From NCBI GenBank assembly GCA_963277665.1, contig OY728143.1, forward strand, positions 1,120,648,110 to 1,120,712,109: a stretch of 64,000 bases of DNA, in the 5' to 3' direction. This document shows positions 12,388-23,236 of this stretch, in pieces (within the stretch, counting starts at the first letter, position 1; each line of letters starts with the position of its first letter). Made by a program: the position numbers and the translations under genes. The stretch is from Viscum album. Taxonomy: Eukaryota; Streptophyta; Magnoliopsida; Santalales; Viscaceae. The notes beneath the pieces were generated by a model. The model was not told the DNA's origin, ran no database searches, and saw nothing but the letters and a program-made list of their open reading frames with translations.

Positions 12388-13606
12388 TAGTGTAAGATTA
12401 CAGAAACATAATATAATAAAGATGAACCATTGATCATAAAGTATGCATAATATAATAAAGATGATTCATTGATCACATTTACCACTTCAGACCAACCGAA
12501 CAAGTCTGGTTTATAGGAGACAGCGTCAACACCTCATTGAGGAGCAATAAGAATATCGGGTTACACACTTATCATAACACTATCGATCACACCTTTATGT
12601 TGCCTCAAACAACACCCCATTGATGTGTGATTGAAACTGATCATAATGCATTTTAAACCTGAGACATTATGTGATTGTTTAGGCTTGACCATAGATGTCC
12701 TCCAAGAGGAATGATGTTTCTCAATGGTTTCATACACAACCAACCATATCAAAGTAGTATTTCCTATGACAAAGAAGACTATCTGGGTACCAATCCATGT
12801 ACTGAATATGGTGTGAGGTAAATTAAGTAGGCCACCACTAATGGTTTCTAATGCATAATGTAGTCCACGAATATAAAAAAAACAACAGTGTGCAGGTATA
12901 TCAAAATTAAGTGTCACTATAAATATAAATCCATGTCACACTCAGGTTTCTTAGGAGACACTTGGCACAATCTCAAACCTTAGAGATTTCATGTAAACAT
13001 TGGTAATAATATCCACTTTGAAATGCAACAACCTAGAAAAGTTAGTGGAATACACTATAACAATACATTCCCATTTTTATAATGTTAGAAAGTATCAGGT
13101 CTTTTCCACATGTAACATTTTAGGATAAAACTACAGTTTATATATTTTCTTGAAGGATTCCCACGTAAGATCCTCATAAAATATAGCATGCACAACTGAG
13201 CCTCACCATTTCCTTCCCAATCCATCAAGAATATATGTTGACCCCCACCCCTTAGATTCCTTGGGAATCTTTATAATTTTAAATCTCCTACCAATCTACT
13301 CAATCCTCTCCTAATATTTCTAGATTCCATTATCACCATGAAAGATAGGTGGATTCTTGTTAGTAAATTATGAGTCATGATCCACTACTCCTCCTGGGTT
13401 TTTAATACCTTCATAACCAAAGTATGAAAAGTGAATATTATAACTTCCACTAAAGAAGATACCACTAAGGGATTCTCCTATTAAACCCATCTCACAAATC
13501 TATCACTTAGATTCATAAGACCTCTTCTAGTAGGAATCGTCTAACAAAAACAATATGAAAACCCCTTTAGTCATGAGAAAATTCCTAAATCATAGAACAA
13601 CTTCCA
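12388..13606. other. CACTA non-coding segment upstream of tnp2
   Basis: About 1.2 kb between the transposase start and the copia insertion. It is AT-rich with no recognisable coding similarity. By position it belongs to the 5' untranslated or first-intron part of the transposase unit, whose promoter should lie further right, towards 23236. Confidence 0.45.
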
Positions 13607-14189
13607 TGAAGGACCCCGGGACACCCTGAGAGGGGAGGGGTGAATCAGAGTGACCACTTTTTATTTTAATGTGAAGGATCTTGTTCCCACGTTGGTAGGA
13701 ACTTGTTGAACCTGTATGATGAATACGATTAGAAAGAAAGAATTCACAAGCACAGAGAAGACACAACCCTTTTTACTTGGTTCACCACTAAGGGCTACGT
13801 CCAAGGAGCATACGCCAACAGGTTTTCGGTCGTACCAATATCCACTATGCTTCACTAGCTGTAGATTACAAAAGTTCGGGTACAGTCACTATGTCCCAGG
13901 CTCACTGCCTTTACAAAGGTTCAGGGATAGCTCACTGCTTCCCTCGGGTCACTCCCGTTGACTCCCCCTGGCTCACTGCCGTTGGTGAAGTCTCACTCAG
14001 TTTATAGACGTGAAGGTCTCTTCAATTGATAGTCATGAATTTCATTGTCTCCTATTCAGCATGAGACTTTGCTTGCATCAGAGTCCTGAGTTAATGCTCT
14101 GTTAAGATCCAAATTCCAACCACTGAGGAAAAACCCCTTTTCCCTTGTCCACAGGGCAAACAACCTTTGGAAAAAGGCCTTCACAAAGT

Positions 14190-14900
14190 ACCCTACTTCG
14201 CGAGGCTCCCAATTTTGCAAAGCTCAAACAAGACTTCGCAGAGCCCCTGCCATTTCGCGAAGCTCAATCACGAAGCTCTCTCGCGATGCTCCAGCCTTCG
14301 CAATGCTTGGATATCGCGAAGCTCCTACCTCTTCGCGATGCTCACTGAGCCAACGCGGGGCGCACGTCTTTTCACGGAGCTAGGAAAGCCGCCGCGAAGC
14401 TCCTCTTTCGCGAAGCTCGCTGCCTTCGCGAGAGACCTTTGCGAACCGAGAGCAAAGGACTTTCTCTGAAATTATCTCTACTTCTCTTGAGGGGGTCGGA
14501 CTCTATTTATAGGCAATTCCACCGACCCTCGTCCCTTCCACGTGAATTCAACGCCACGTCATCTCAAATCGCGAAGCTCCAAAATTTCGGCCAGAAATCC
14601 GTCCAAATCACGAAGCTCCACGGCAATCTTCCGTTCGCGGAGCTTGACGTAGTCGCAAAGAATCACCGTCAACATACCTTCACGACAGCGCCGCGAAGCT
14701 CCCTTCGCGAAGCCCAACATTCATTCGCACCTTCGCTGCGAAGCTCCCTCACGAAGCCCTTCAACTCCACGAAGCTCCCTCGCGAAGCCCTTCATCGCCG
14801 CGAAGCTCTTCAACTCTGCCGTTCGCGAAGTTTTTGACGTAATCGCGAAGACTCACCGCCTCCATTCTTCTGGTCTTCGCGATTTCCAAACCATGCATCC
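14190..14900. repeat. Reiterated TCGCGAAGCTC motif in the copia LTR
   Basis: The core GAAGCTC, mostly preceded by CGC, occurs about eleven times, with variants (GCGATGCTC, GCGGAGCT, ACGAAGCCC) adding more. Spacing is irregular, so it is not a simple tandem array. The part right of 14510 lies in U3. Confidence 0.75.
14503..14512 (-). promoter_or_regulatory. Copia LTR TATA box
   Basis: The minus strand reads CTATAAATAG, a consensus plant TATA box, about 645 bases into the LTR, as expected for the U3/R junction of a 1.55-kb LTR. The same sequence is kept in the other LTR at 21290-21299. Transcription would start about 30 bases further left. Confidence 0.7.
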
Positions 14901-15158
14901 TATCTTCGCGAAATTCATGCCTTTTCCATATTAAAATATGATCTTCATGGAAATCCTATTTTCGCAATGCTCACCAATTTCCAGATTTTGGACCCCAAAA
15001 ATTTGGCAAACACTGGGAAACGACGCCACCTTCAATACTGTTGTCTGCTTGAATGATATGATCTCTTTGCTGGTACACGAGCCAAGCTTCCATTGAGGAT
15101 TGACAACAAACACAAACCACACTCCAAATCATGCATAGAAGACCATGGTTCCAACAAT

Positions 15159-15171
15159 CTCCCCCTTTGGG
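15159..15171 (-). other. Copia polypurine tract
   Basis: The minus strand reads CCAAAGGGGGAG followed by AT and the LTR start TGTTGG. A purine run directly before the 3' LTR primes plus-strand DNA synthesis in LTR elements; the position fixes the LTR edge at 15156. Confidence 0.85.
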
Positions 15172-15535
15172 TTTGTTGGCAATCAGAAGAAAAATTCCAT
15201 AGATCTCCATCAATGTGAAAACCAAAAACTGTAGGAATCAACCCAGCCAACACTCTAAGTCTACGTGATCAATGCTCGGTATAGAAAACAAGAGAGGAGG
15301 CTTGAATTGGGTTCCACTGTGTTCCTTCTCATTCTTCTCATCATAGAAGTTTGCCTGAATTTTTTCCTTCTCCTTTCTCCCCCATTGACAATAAATCCAA
15401 AGACCAGTTATATTTTTCACGTTCAGCTCAAACCACACTCCCCCTGGATAGTATCTCCCCCAATAACCTGCATCATATCCACAATCAGATTAAAACATTT
15501 ATAACAAATGGAAAGAGGGGTATCCCGTAACCTCC

Positions 15536-17647
15536 TTATGCACTGGGAGGTGGTCGAACACCGAGGTTCAACCGATGGTTCTCAAACACAACTGCTGACA
15601 TTGGCTTTATTAGGATATCAGCCACTTGATTATGTGTTCCCACATGATCCAATCTAATCACGCTTTGCTCAACTTTCTCTTTGATAAAGTGATACCTGAT
15701 TTCAATGTGTTTTGTATGAGAATGTTGAACAAGATTCTTCGTAAGATCAATTGCGCTCTTATTGTCACAGTAAATCACCATTGGTTGCGTCACCTCATCG
15801 CCAATGTCAGTTAATTGCTGCTTCATCCATAGCAGTTGAGTGCATGCCTTTGTGGCGGAGATATACTCAGATTCAGCAGTACTAAGAGAAGTAATTTCTT
15901 GTTTCTTGCTCAACCAGCCAACAAATTTCTGCCCAATATAGAAAGCTCCACCACTAGTGGACTTTTTGTCTACTACATCACCAGCCCATTCAGCATCAGA
16001 AAACGCTGATAATTCATTGTCCCTGCCTGCAGCAAAATATAACCCGAAGTTATGTGTACCTTGAATGTACCTCATGATCCTTTTTACTGCTGCCAGATGT
16101 TCCTCCTTTGGATTACTCTGAAAGCGGGCCGCAAGGCATGTTGCAAAGACAATATCTGGCCTTGTCACTGTCAGGTACAGTAGGCTTCCAATGATCCTCC
16201 TGTACATGGTGGGATCAACAGAGTTCCCATCCTCATGCTTTCCAAGTTTAGTTCCAACTGCAATTGGAGTTGACATTGGTTTGGAGTCTTGCATATTGAA
16301 CTTATTCAGCCACTCTCTTGCATATTTTTCCTGAGAAATGAAAGTGTATTCCTTCTTTTGAATCACTTGCAGCCCCAAGAAATATGTGAGCTCCCCAATC
16401 ATAGACATTTCAAATTCTGATTTCATGTGGTTAGAAAATTCATCCACTGATTTCTTCCTGCTGCCACCAAATATGATATCATCAACATAGATAAGAACCA
16501 TGAATTGATCTTTTGGAGAATTCTTCACATAGAGATTGTGATCAACTCCTCCTCTTTTGAATTCCAACTTCTTGAGATATGAGTCTAGCCGTGAGTACCA
16601 TGCCCGTGGTGCCTGCTTCAAACCATATAGGGATTTCTTCAGTTTGCAGACCTTTGTTTCATCAGTACCCAAAACAAAGCCCACCGGTTGTTCAATGTAG
16701 ACTTCTTCTTCCAGTACACCATTCAAGAATGTTGTCTTGACATCCATTTGATATACTTTATATCCTCTTTGGAGTGCCATGGCAAGGAAAAGCCTGATTG
16801 AATCCAGTCTAGCCACTGGAGCAAAGGTTTCTTCAACATCAATGCCTTCAATCTGAGAGTATCCTTTACATACCAGTCGTGCCTTATTTCTGATGACACT
16901 TCCATGCTCATCAAACTTATTTTTGAAGATACATTTGGTACCAATCATGTTGTGAACTTCGGGTCTCTGGACAAGATCCCATGTCTGATTCTTGTCAATC
17001 TGATCTAATTCATCATTCATGGCTTTCACCCAAGATTTATCTTTTGCAGCTTCTTCGAATGAGGATGGCTCTACAACTGATAGAAATGCATACTGCGTGT
17101 TATTCCTCATCCTCCTTGTTCGAGTGGGTGCACTTTTGTTCCCAATTATGTTGGATGGATCAATCTCAGCTCTTCGATTTCTCCTGCGAGGTTCAGTAGC
17201 ATTTTCTTCAGCCATAGTTTCTTCTTCAGATTCTTCTTCTGAGTCAACATCATGATGTGACTGTTGATTGTTTTGAACAACTTCATCTATTTCTGCACTT
17301 GTATTCTCTTCACGTTCACATTCTTCCTGACTTTCTATCACATCAGCATATGACGTCCTTGAATCATTTGTGGTTTTCTCTTCAATTATCTTAACATCAC
17401 TGCTTTCCACAATTCTTCCCAAACGCTTGTTGAAATATTTGTAGGCTTTGCTGTTCATTGAGTAACCAAGGAAAATTCCTTCATCTGCATTGTCGCCATA
17501 TTTCCCTTGATTTCCTTCTTTGTTCCTGATGAAGCATTTACTTCCAAAGACATGAAAGTATTTTAGAGAAGGCTTCTGTCCATGCCACAATTCGTATGGT
17601 GTCTTCGTCTCACCCATATAAAGTCCTATTCGATTTTGAATGTACAC
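15536..17647 (-). pseudogene. Copia pol: integrase C-terminus, reverse transcriptase, RNase H
   Basis: An open frame of 703 codons. It opens in the integrase C-terminal part ([20 protein letters not shown]), followed by an acidic linker. The RT runs from about residue 200: [52 protein letters not shown] and the catalytic [14 protein letters not shown] (near 16475-16490). RNase H follows with [27 protein letters not shown] and [13 protein letters not shown]. The stop at 15536 is the natural end, 365 bases before the PPT. The frame continues from the integrase core upstream across a single TGA at 17678-17680. This is the longest open frame in the window. Read alone it has no proper start, so it is a fragment of a once larger polyprotein. 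Confidence 0.95.
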
Positions 17648-17677
17648 TGCAGCTTGAACATCCTCTTTCCAATAATG

Positions 17678-18325
17678 TCATGGAATACGACTCTCAATCA
17701 GCATAGTTCGTGCCATGTTGTTCACCTGTCGATTCCTACGTTCAACAACTCCATTTTGTTGTGGAGTTCTCACAGCAGCTACCTCATGTTGTATCCCATG
17801 ATTCTCTAGATAATTATCAAATTCAATGGATGTGTATTCTCCTCCATTGTCATATCTCAACACTTTGATTGTTTGTCCAGTATCGTTCTCGGCGATTTGC
17901 CGATATGTTTTCATGCAGTCAAGGACTTGTCGTTTCCTGTGAATGACCATCACACATGCCATTCTACTGTAATCATCTATGAAAAGGACAAAGTACCTTT
18001 CTCCATGTGTTCCGGCAACATTTATTGGACCAAAAACATCTGTATGAATCAGATCAAGAAGGTGAGACGCCTTTTTCTTCTTTGGCCGATATGAACTGCA
18101 GACCAGCTTCCCACGAATACAAGCATCACAAGATTTTTCACACTCACACTTCAGGTTGGGGATGTCCATGACAATTCTCAATTTTGATATTTTCTCCATG
18201 TCTTGTTGATTGATGTGTCCCAATCTCTGATGCCACAAATTGTTTTCTTCTTCAACAGTCATGTAACATACATTTTCTTCACTATCAACCGGATACAAGT
18301 TGCCTTCTGTTCTGCATCCCTTCAT
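17678..18325 (-). pseudogene. Copia pol: GAG-pre-integrase and integrase core
   Basis: This fragment inserts element DNA into the genome when intact. It starts with the pre-integrase zinc-binding region (NLWHQRLGHINQQDMEKIS with CECEKSCDAC downstream). The retroviral-type integrase core follows, with its three acidic residues in HTDVFGP, RYDNGGEY and GVVERRN. It ends at a TGA (17678-17680) just before [12 protein letters not shown], which continues in the same frame to the left. A TAG at 18365-18367 separates it from the protease fragment, also in frame. Both breaks are single nonsense codons. Confidence 0.93.
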
Positions 18326-18364
18326 AAGTGAATTGCCGGTTTTTCCCTTGATAGTGCAGCCTTT

Positions 18365-19513
18365 CTAATTAAAAGTAACTATAAGTCGTGATTCACAGAG
18401 TTGACTCACGCTGAGGAGATTATGACGTAGGCCATCTACGTAAAGGACTTCAGTCTTCTTTAGTTCTCTATTAGCTAATTGGGTACTTCCACTCCCTTTG
18501 ATTTTCAAGGCCCCATCATTACCAAATCTTACTGTTCCATCAACATTCTTTATGATATTCGTTAGTAGGCCGGCATTACCTATCATATGAGATGAACAAC
18601 CGCTATCCAAAATCCAGGTACTGTTGTTCTTTGTAGCTTTGAGGGCTACCTCTGCAAGGTTCGATTTCTCAATCTTCTTCCTTTCCTTCCATGAGACATT
18701 AGATTGAGTATATAGAACTGTTGGCCTTTCAACTATCTCTTCCGCATACCCAGGTTCTTCATAGTCAAAGTCTTCTTTGAGAGGTGAGAACCTGTTTGAA
18801 AGAGCAACACCGTCTTGCTGACGAGACTTGACTTGTCTTGAACTTTGGTATGAGGTGTCTATGTCCCTTCTCTGCCTGCAATTAACGGCCTTATGACCAA
18901 AGTTAGAACAACGAAAACAATATCCATAGAAATTATTACTTCTATAATAATTAGTATATGAGATTGTTCTCCTTTGTTGAGCATCTATATCTTCTCCATT
19001 CAGATAGCTTCTTGCCTCTTCACAATAAGACATGGTATGGCCCAGATAGCCACAGAACTGACACTTAATGAGAGGAAATGTCTTCCCACTTGAATTTCTC
19101 CTTATACCTTCTTCCTTGGGAGAATAGTAAGACTTTCTGTAATTTTTGAATGTTTGAGGATAATTTTCAGGTCTCCTTTTAGTTTGGATTGAGTGTTCCT
19201 TTTTCAGCACTCTAAGTAACATTTCAACGTGTTCAACTTTCATCTTATCTTTCTTTTGGATCTTTTCACTTCCAGCAGTTGATGAATCAGCCTCAAATCC
19301 AATTCCACTCTTTCCCATGCAAGCGGGTCTTTGATCACTCAAGATTTTTCCAACCGCATCTGAACCACACTTGGCTCTTGCTAGTAATTCTGCATCTGAG
19401 AATCTTCCGAACTGTATTTTCTTCCTCGATTCTTTTGGAACTGATTCAGTCTCCCTTTTTGAAGGACCTTCTCTGAGGCTTCTTGCAGTTTTCATCTTTA
19501 CTGTCATCATCAT
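18365..19513 (-). pseudogene. Copia gag C-terminus and protease
   Basis: Residues about 140-210 carry two CCHC zinc knuckles, CQFCGYLGHTMSYC and CFRCSNFGHKAVNC, which in gag bind the element's RNA. The aspartic protease follows with its active site in WILDSGCSSHM (18588-18620); most copia elements have D-S-G or D-T-G here, so the site looks intact. A frameshift near 19500-19540 separates this frame from the upstream knuckle CFRCGKVGHIASQC (about 19520-19580). Confidence 0.88.
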
Positions 19514-19892
19514 TGATATTCTTCAAGCACTGAGAGGCAATGTGCCCAACTTTTCCACAACGGAAACATGCGAGAGGTAACTTCCCTTTGAATTTCCCTT
19601 TCCCCTTCTGTAACTTCTTTGCAATGAGAGAAAGAATTTATTTCTCTTCTTCATCATCACCGCTACTATACTTTGAGATTTTTAATTTATCCATGGCCTT
19701 GAATTCCATTTCCTTGCTCACCCGAGTTGTAGAATCTTCTGGTTTGACTCTCATTTCATATGCTACCAAGCTGCTCAGTAGATCATCTAGAGAAAGATTG
19801 GAAAGATCTCTTTCCTCAAGGGCTCACACCTTCTCATTATACAGAGGTGGAAGTCTTCTTAATATTTTCATTACAATATCAATGTCTTTTAT

Positions 19893-20342
19893 TTATTCGC
19901 CTAGACCCCGAATTTCTCCAACCACTTCAGTAATTCGATTGAAGAAAGAGTCTGCATTCTCGTCTGGATGAATCTTCAGATCATCAAACCGATTGTGTAG
20001 CACTTGTAGTTTCGCCTCCTTCACTTTACTATCTCCTTCATAAATATTCTCAAGTTTATCCCACATGGATTTTTCTGAGGTGCAATTCATCACCTTTAGG
20101 TAGATCTGATCAGAAAGGGCTGCAGTGAGAGCATTCTGTGCTTTAGCATCCGCATCAAGAAGTTTCCTGTCAGTTTCAGTCATAGCCAGGCCTGTTGGAT
20201 CAGTGACTTGTATTCCTTGCACAGTAGAAAAAAGAACTTCCATTCCAAGAGATCTTATATGAGATCTCATTCTGTTCTTCCAGATCTGGAAATTGCTTCC
20301 ATCGAAGTGAGGGACTCCCCTGACATTGACCGCGTTTTCCAT
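19893..20342 (-). pseudogene. Copia gag N-terminus (UBN2-type)
   Basis: Capsid-forming gag, starting at the ATG at 20342 (MENAVNVRGVPHFDG), 38 bases downstream of the PBS. The sequence HFDGSNFQIWKNRM, then SEKSMWDKLENIYEG and LQVLHNRFDDLKI, is typical of copia gag (UBN2/DUF4219 families). It ends at a TAA at 19893-19895. The same frame goes on with LRRLPPLYNEKV, a TGA where arginine is usual (about 19823-19830), and a TAA near 19637, down to the CCHC knuckle near 19560. Confidence 0.9.
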
Positions 20343-20380
20343 GACTAAGAAGGTCAGATTCAACACCAGCAACCTTTACC

Positions 20381-20391
20381 CTCTGATACCA
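20381..20391 (-). other. Copia primer binding site (initiator tRNA-Met)
   Basis: The minus strand reads TGGTATCAGAG, complementary to the 3' end of plant initiator tRNA-Met, two bases after the 5' LTR end at 20394. Confidence 0.92.
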
Positions 20392-20393
20392 CT

Positions 20394-21395
20394 TGAAGGA
20401 CCCCGGGACACCCTGAGAGGGGAGGGGTGAATCAGGGTGACTAATTTTTATTTTAATGTGAAGTATCTTGTTCCCACGTTGGTAGGAACTTGTTGAACCT
20501 GTATGATGAATATGATTAGAAATCAAGCATTCACAAGCACAGAGAAGACACAACCCTTTTTACTTGGTTCACCACTAAGGGCTACGTCCAAGGAGCATAC
20601 GCCAATAGGTTGTCAGTCGTACCAAAATCCACTATGCTTCACTAGCTGTAGATTACAAAAGTTTGGGTACAATCACTCTGTCCCAGGATCACTGCCTTTA
20701 CAAAGGTTCAGGGATAGATCACTACTTCCCTCATGTCACTCCCATTGACTCCCCCTGGCTCACTGCCGTTGGTGAAGTCACACTCAGTTTATATACGTGA
20801 AGGTCTCTTCAATTGATAGTCATGAATTTCATTGTCTCCTGTTCAGCATGAGACTTTGCTTGCATCAGAGTCCTGAGTTAATGCTCTGTTAAGATCCAAA
20901 TTCCAACCACTGAGGAAAAACCCCATTTCCCTTGTCCACAGGGCAAACAACCTTTGGAAAAAGGCCTTCGCAAAGTACCCTACTTCGCGAGGCTCCCAAT
21001 TTTGCAAAGCTCAAACAAGACTTTGCAGAGCCCCTGCCATTTCGCGAAGCTCAATCACGAAGCTCTCTCGCGATGCTCCAGCCTTCGCAATGCTTGGCTA
21101 TCGCGAAGCTCCTGCCTCTTTGCCATGCTCACTGAGCCAACGCGGGGGGCACGTCTTTTCGCGGAGCTAGGAAAGCCGCTGCGAAGCTCCTCTTTCGTGA
21201 ATCTCGCTTCCTTCACGAGAGACCTTTGCGAACCGAGAGCAAAGGACTTTCTCTGAAATTCTCTCTACTTCTCTTGAGTGGGTCGGCCTCTATTTATAGG
21301 CGATTCCACCGAACCTCGTCCCTTCCACGCGAAGTCAACGCCACGTTATCTCAAATCGTGAAGCTCCAAAGTTTCTGCCGAAAATCTGTCCAAAT
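20394..21395 (-). repeat. Copia 5' LTR, truncated (1,002 bp)
   Basis: It matches the complete LTR from TGAAGGACCCC up to GTCCAAAT (14601-14608 in the other copy) and then stops abruptly. The 548 bases corresponding to 14609-15156, most of U3, are missing. The TATA box at 21290-21299 is kept, but the upstream promoter part is lost. No target duplication can be checked at this end. Confidence 0.9.
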
Positions 21396-22615
21396 AGACA
21401 CCAAATCTAGTTTATTCAATCAACAACAAAGACCAAGTGACAATATTTTCAAAAATAACTAACCACCCATAGTAACTTGAATTCATACATGGAGGTGAGA
21501 TGTCTAGGAACTATCCCACACATATTAACTAAATTCTAGTGCTACTAAATCTAGTCTACCAATGAAACTAAACCAAAACTAGGAAGTGTCGTAACATTCC
21601 AGGCTCAATATTCCTTTTGATATTAATTTATAAAGAACCGACTAGGGAAAACTAGGCAAGTCTCCCAAGAGGGTCTTATACATAGAAATGTGTAATAAAG
21701 AGACATGAAAGTAGTATCTTGTTTTAGAGAATAAAGTTATGAAACCAAATTAAAATAAAAAATAAAGATAAAAATCCATTAGTATAAAAAATTCAATCTA
21801 AATAGGCCAAACCATAAAGAATTTAGTCAACCACTTTTTGTGAGAAAACCCATTTTTGAAGAAAGACCTCTTTAAAAACATGTATATTTTCCATAAAATC
21901 CATTTAAATCCATCAATTTCATGAAACAAGCCAAATAAATTAATAAGAATATAAGGAAATTTTAAATTAGAACCGCTTGTATAGATACACCTACCTTATA
22001 AACATAAGGAACCTAAGATCCTTCAACAATATAAATTGGAAACAAGTATATATTCCTCAAATAGAAAAGGAATGAGGGAAAACCACAATGGATTGATTGA
22101 TAACACATATTATTTATGAAACCATCGAAACCATATCACACAACACTACCAAACAAAGAACATAAATGATAAAGAGAGTGAATGATATTACACGTACCCA
22201 AAGGAAGACAACCCACCACACTAGTGAACAAATGCTCCAAGAAAAGAAATCTGGTAGAGGAAGATACCCAATATTATCTAAAATCTTTCTAGGATTTATG
22301 AGGGAGGTCTTCACATTGAATGGAAGAAGGTTAATATGTAAATCATGATAAAAACCATTGGTTCTAAATAATTAATGTCATGAAACCCTTTCATGGTGTG
22401 AATTCCACGATTTATAAAAATACCCAAAAAAGTATCCTTAGTTTGAATTAATCCTAATCAACCCATTAAAAACTTGAAAATGTTTTATGACTTATAATTA
22501 TTCAAGCTCTAAACCAAACTCATAGTATCTACCCTGCAGTAGATTCACATTGTGTAACAAATTCATGATTCGAATCAAGGAACCAAGAAATAACTAAAAA
22601 TTACCAAAATAGAAG
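21396..22615. other. CACTA non-coding segment right of the copia
   Basis: AT-rich, gene-free DNA between the truncated copia LTR and the GC-rich array. It should be the CACTA 5' region (transposase leader or first intron), because the transposase reads leftwards. I see no coding similarity. Confidence 0.45.
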
Positions 22616-23100
22616 GTGGTCGCGGGGGGTGCCGGGGGGTGCGGGGGTCGCCGGAGGCCGCGGGGGGTGCGGGGGTCGCCGGAGGGCACGGGGGGCGCGA
22701 GGGGCGTGGGGGGAACACATGGAGCGGGGGTCGCTGGGGGTCGAGGGGGGCACGAGGGGGGGGGGGGGGGTGCGGGGTTCGTCGGAGGGCGTGGGGGCGC
22801 GGGGGGTGCGGGGGTCGCCGGAGGCCGCGGGGGGTGCGGGGGTCGCCGGTGGGCGCGGGGGGCACGGGGGGCATGGGGGCGCGCAGGGTGTGGGGGTCGC
22901 TGGGGGTCGAGGGGGGCGCCGTGAGGGTGCGGGGTTCGCTGGAGGTCGTGGGGGGCGTGGGGGGTGCGGGGGTCGCTGGAGGGCACGGGGGGCGCGGGTG
23001 TTTCCGGGGCCGGGGGGGGGGGGATCAGGGAAGAGGGGGGATCGGGGAATAGGGGTGAGGGTTTGTGGGGGAACCACGGTAGGGGTAGGAGAAAGGGTCG
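22616..23100. repeat. GC-rich, G-run array near the CACTA 5' end
   Basis: The plus strand is almost wholly G with some C: units like GCGGGGGTCGCCGGAGGC of about 27-28 bases recur, with a larger period of about 166 bases (TCGCTGGGGGTCGAGG near 22731 and 22897). It includes a run of 15 G at 22756-22770 and dozens of G4-G6 runs. The proline/arginine- or glycine-rich frames read through it are by-products of base composition. It sits 20-120 bases inside the right subterminal repeats. In maize Spm a GC-rich control region near the 5' end governs methylation-based silencing; similarity of role here is inference. Confidence 0.85.
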
Positions 23101-23117
23101 TGGTTTTTGAAATAAAA

Positions 23118-23220
23118 TAGGGTTTCGCGGCGGTTTATTAAAAAACCGCCGCGAAACCTTTCACTGAAAACGTTTAGCGGCGGTTTTGTGAACCGCCGCC
23201 ACAAAACCGCCGCTAAACCC
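23118..23220. repeat. CACTA right subterminal repeats
   Basis: GCGGCGGTTTATTAAAAAAC and complements AACCGCCGC occur six times in about 100 bases (23125-23217), in both orientations, matching the left block at 3220-3600. Confidence 0.85.
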
Positions 23221-23236
23221 AATTTTTTTTGTAGTG
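23208..23236 (-). repeat. CACTA right terminal inverted repeat
   Basis: Complement begins CACTACAAAAAAAATT and continues to TTAGCGGCG, mirroring the left end at 3198-3226. TAT at 23237-23239 is the target duplication. Confidence 0.82.

Larger units (their letters stand above)
13607..15156 (-). repeat. Copia 3' LTR, complete (1,550 bp)
   Basis: The left boundary is TGAAGGACCCC, the right boundary CCAACA, next to the polypurine tract. The boundaries follow from the second LTR copy at 20394 and the PPT/PBS positions. The LTR has a TATA box at 14503-14512 and, around 14190-14900, many copies of a short TCGCGAAGCTC-type motif. The plus-strand reading frames here are not genes. Confidence 0.92.
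13607..21395 (-). mobile_element. Ty1/copia LTR retrotransposon nested in the CACTA element
   Basis: Minus-strand element with a full 3' LTR (13607-15156), a PPT, gag-pol in Ty1/copia order (gag, protease, integrase, RT, RNase H), an initiator tRNA-Met PBS (20381-20391) and a truncated 5' LTR (20394-21395). LTR ends are TG...CA when read on the minus strand. Over the first 160 bases the two LTRs are about 95% alike by eye, so the insertion is fairly recent compared with its surroundings. The left flank is TTCCA (13602-13606); the matching right target copy is missing because the 5' LTR is truncated. The long gag with extra CCHC knuckles might point to a Sirevirus-like clade; I cannot confirm that. 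Confidence 0.93.
3198..23236 (-). mobile_element. CACTA (En/Spm) DNA transposon, 20,039 bp, with a nested copia
   Basis: The element opens with CACTATAACAAAA and closes with TTTTTTTTGTAGTG, whose complement is CACTACAAAAAAAA. It is flanked by TAT on both sides. Both ends carry subterminal GCGGCGGTT / AACCGCCGC repeats. Inside, on the minus strand, are two gene relics typical of autonomous plant CACTA elements: a tnp2-type transposase (8736-12354) and a Transposase_24 protein (6726-8560). A Ty1/copia retrotransposon (13607-21395) interrupts it; without that, about 12.2 kb remain, a usual size for autonomous plant members. Both genes hold several stops, so it cannot supply its own transposase. 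Its intact ends might still be recognised by a related active element; that is inference. Confidence 0.92.

Noticed and set aside
14145..14837. Overlapping plus-strand frames in the copia LTR, repeated at 20932-21256
   Set aside because: They repeat because the LTR repeats; they run through the TCGCGAAGCTC motif and are antisense to the element.
22575..23077. Long proline/arginine-rich or glycine-rich open frames on both strands
   Set aside because: They overlap each other in several frames of a GC-rich repeat array and reflect base composition; no codon or domain signal.
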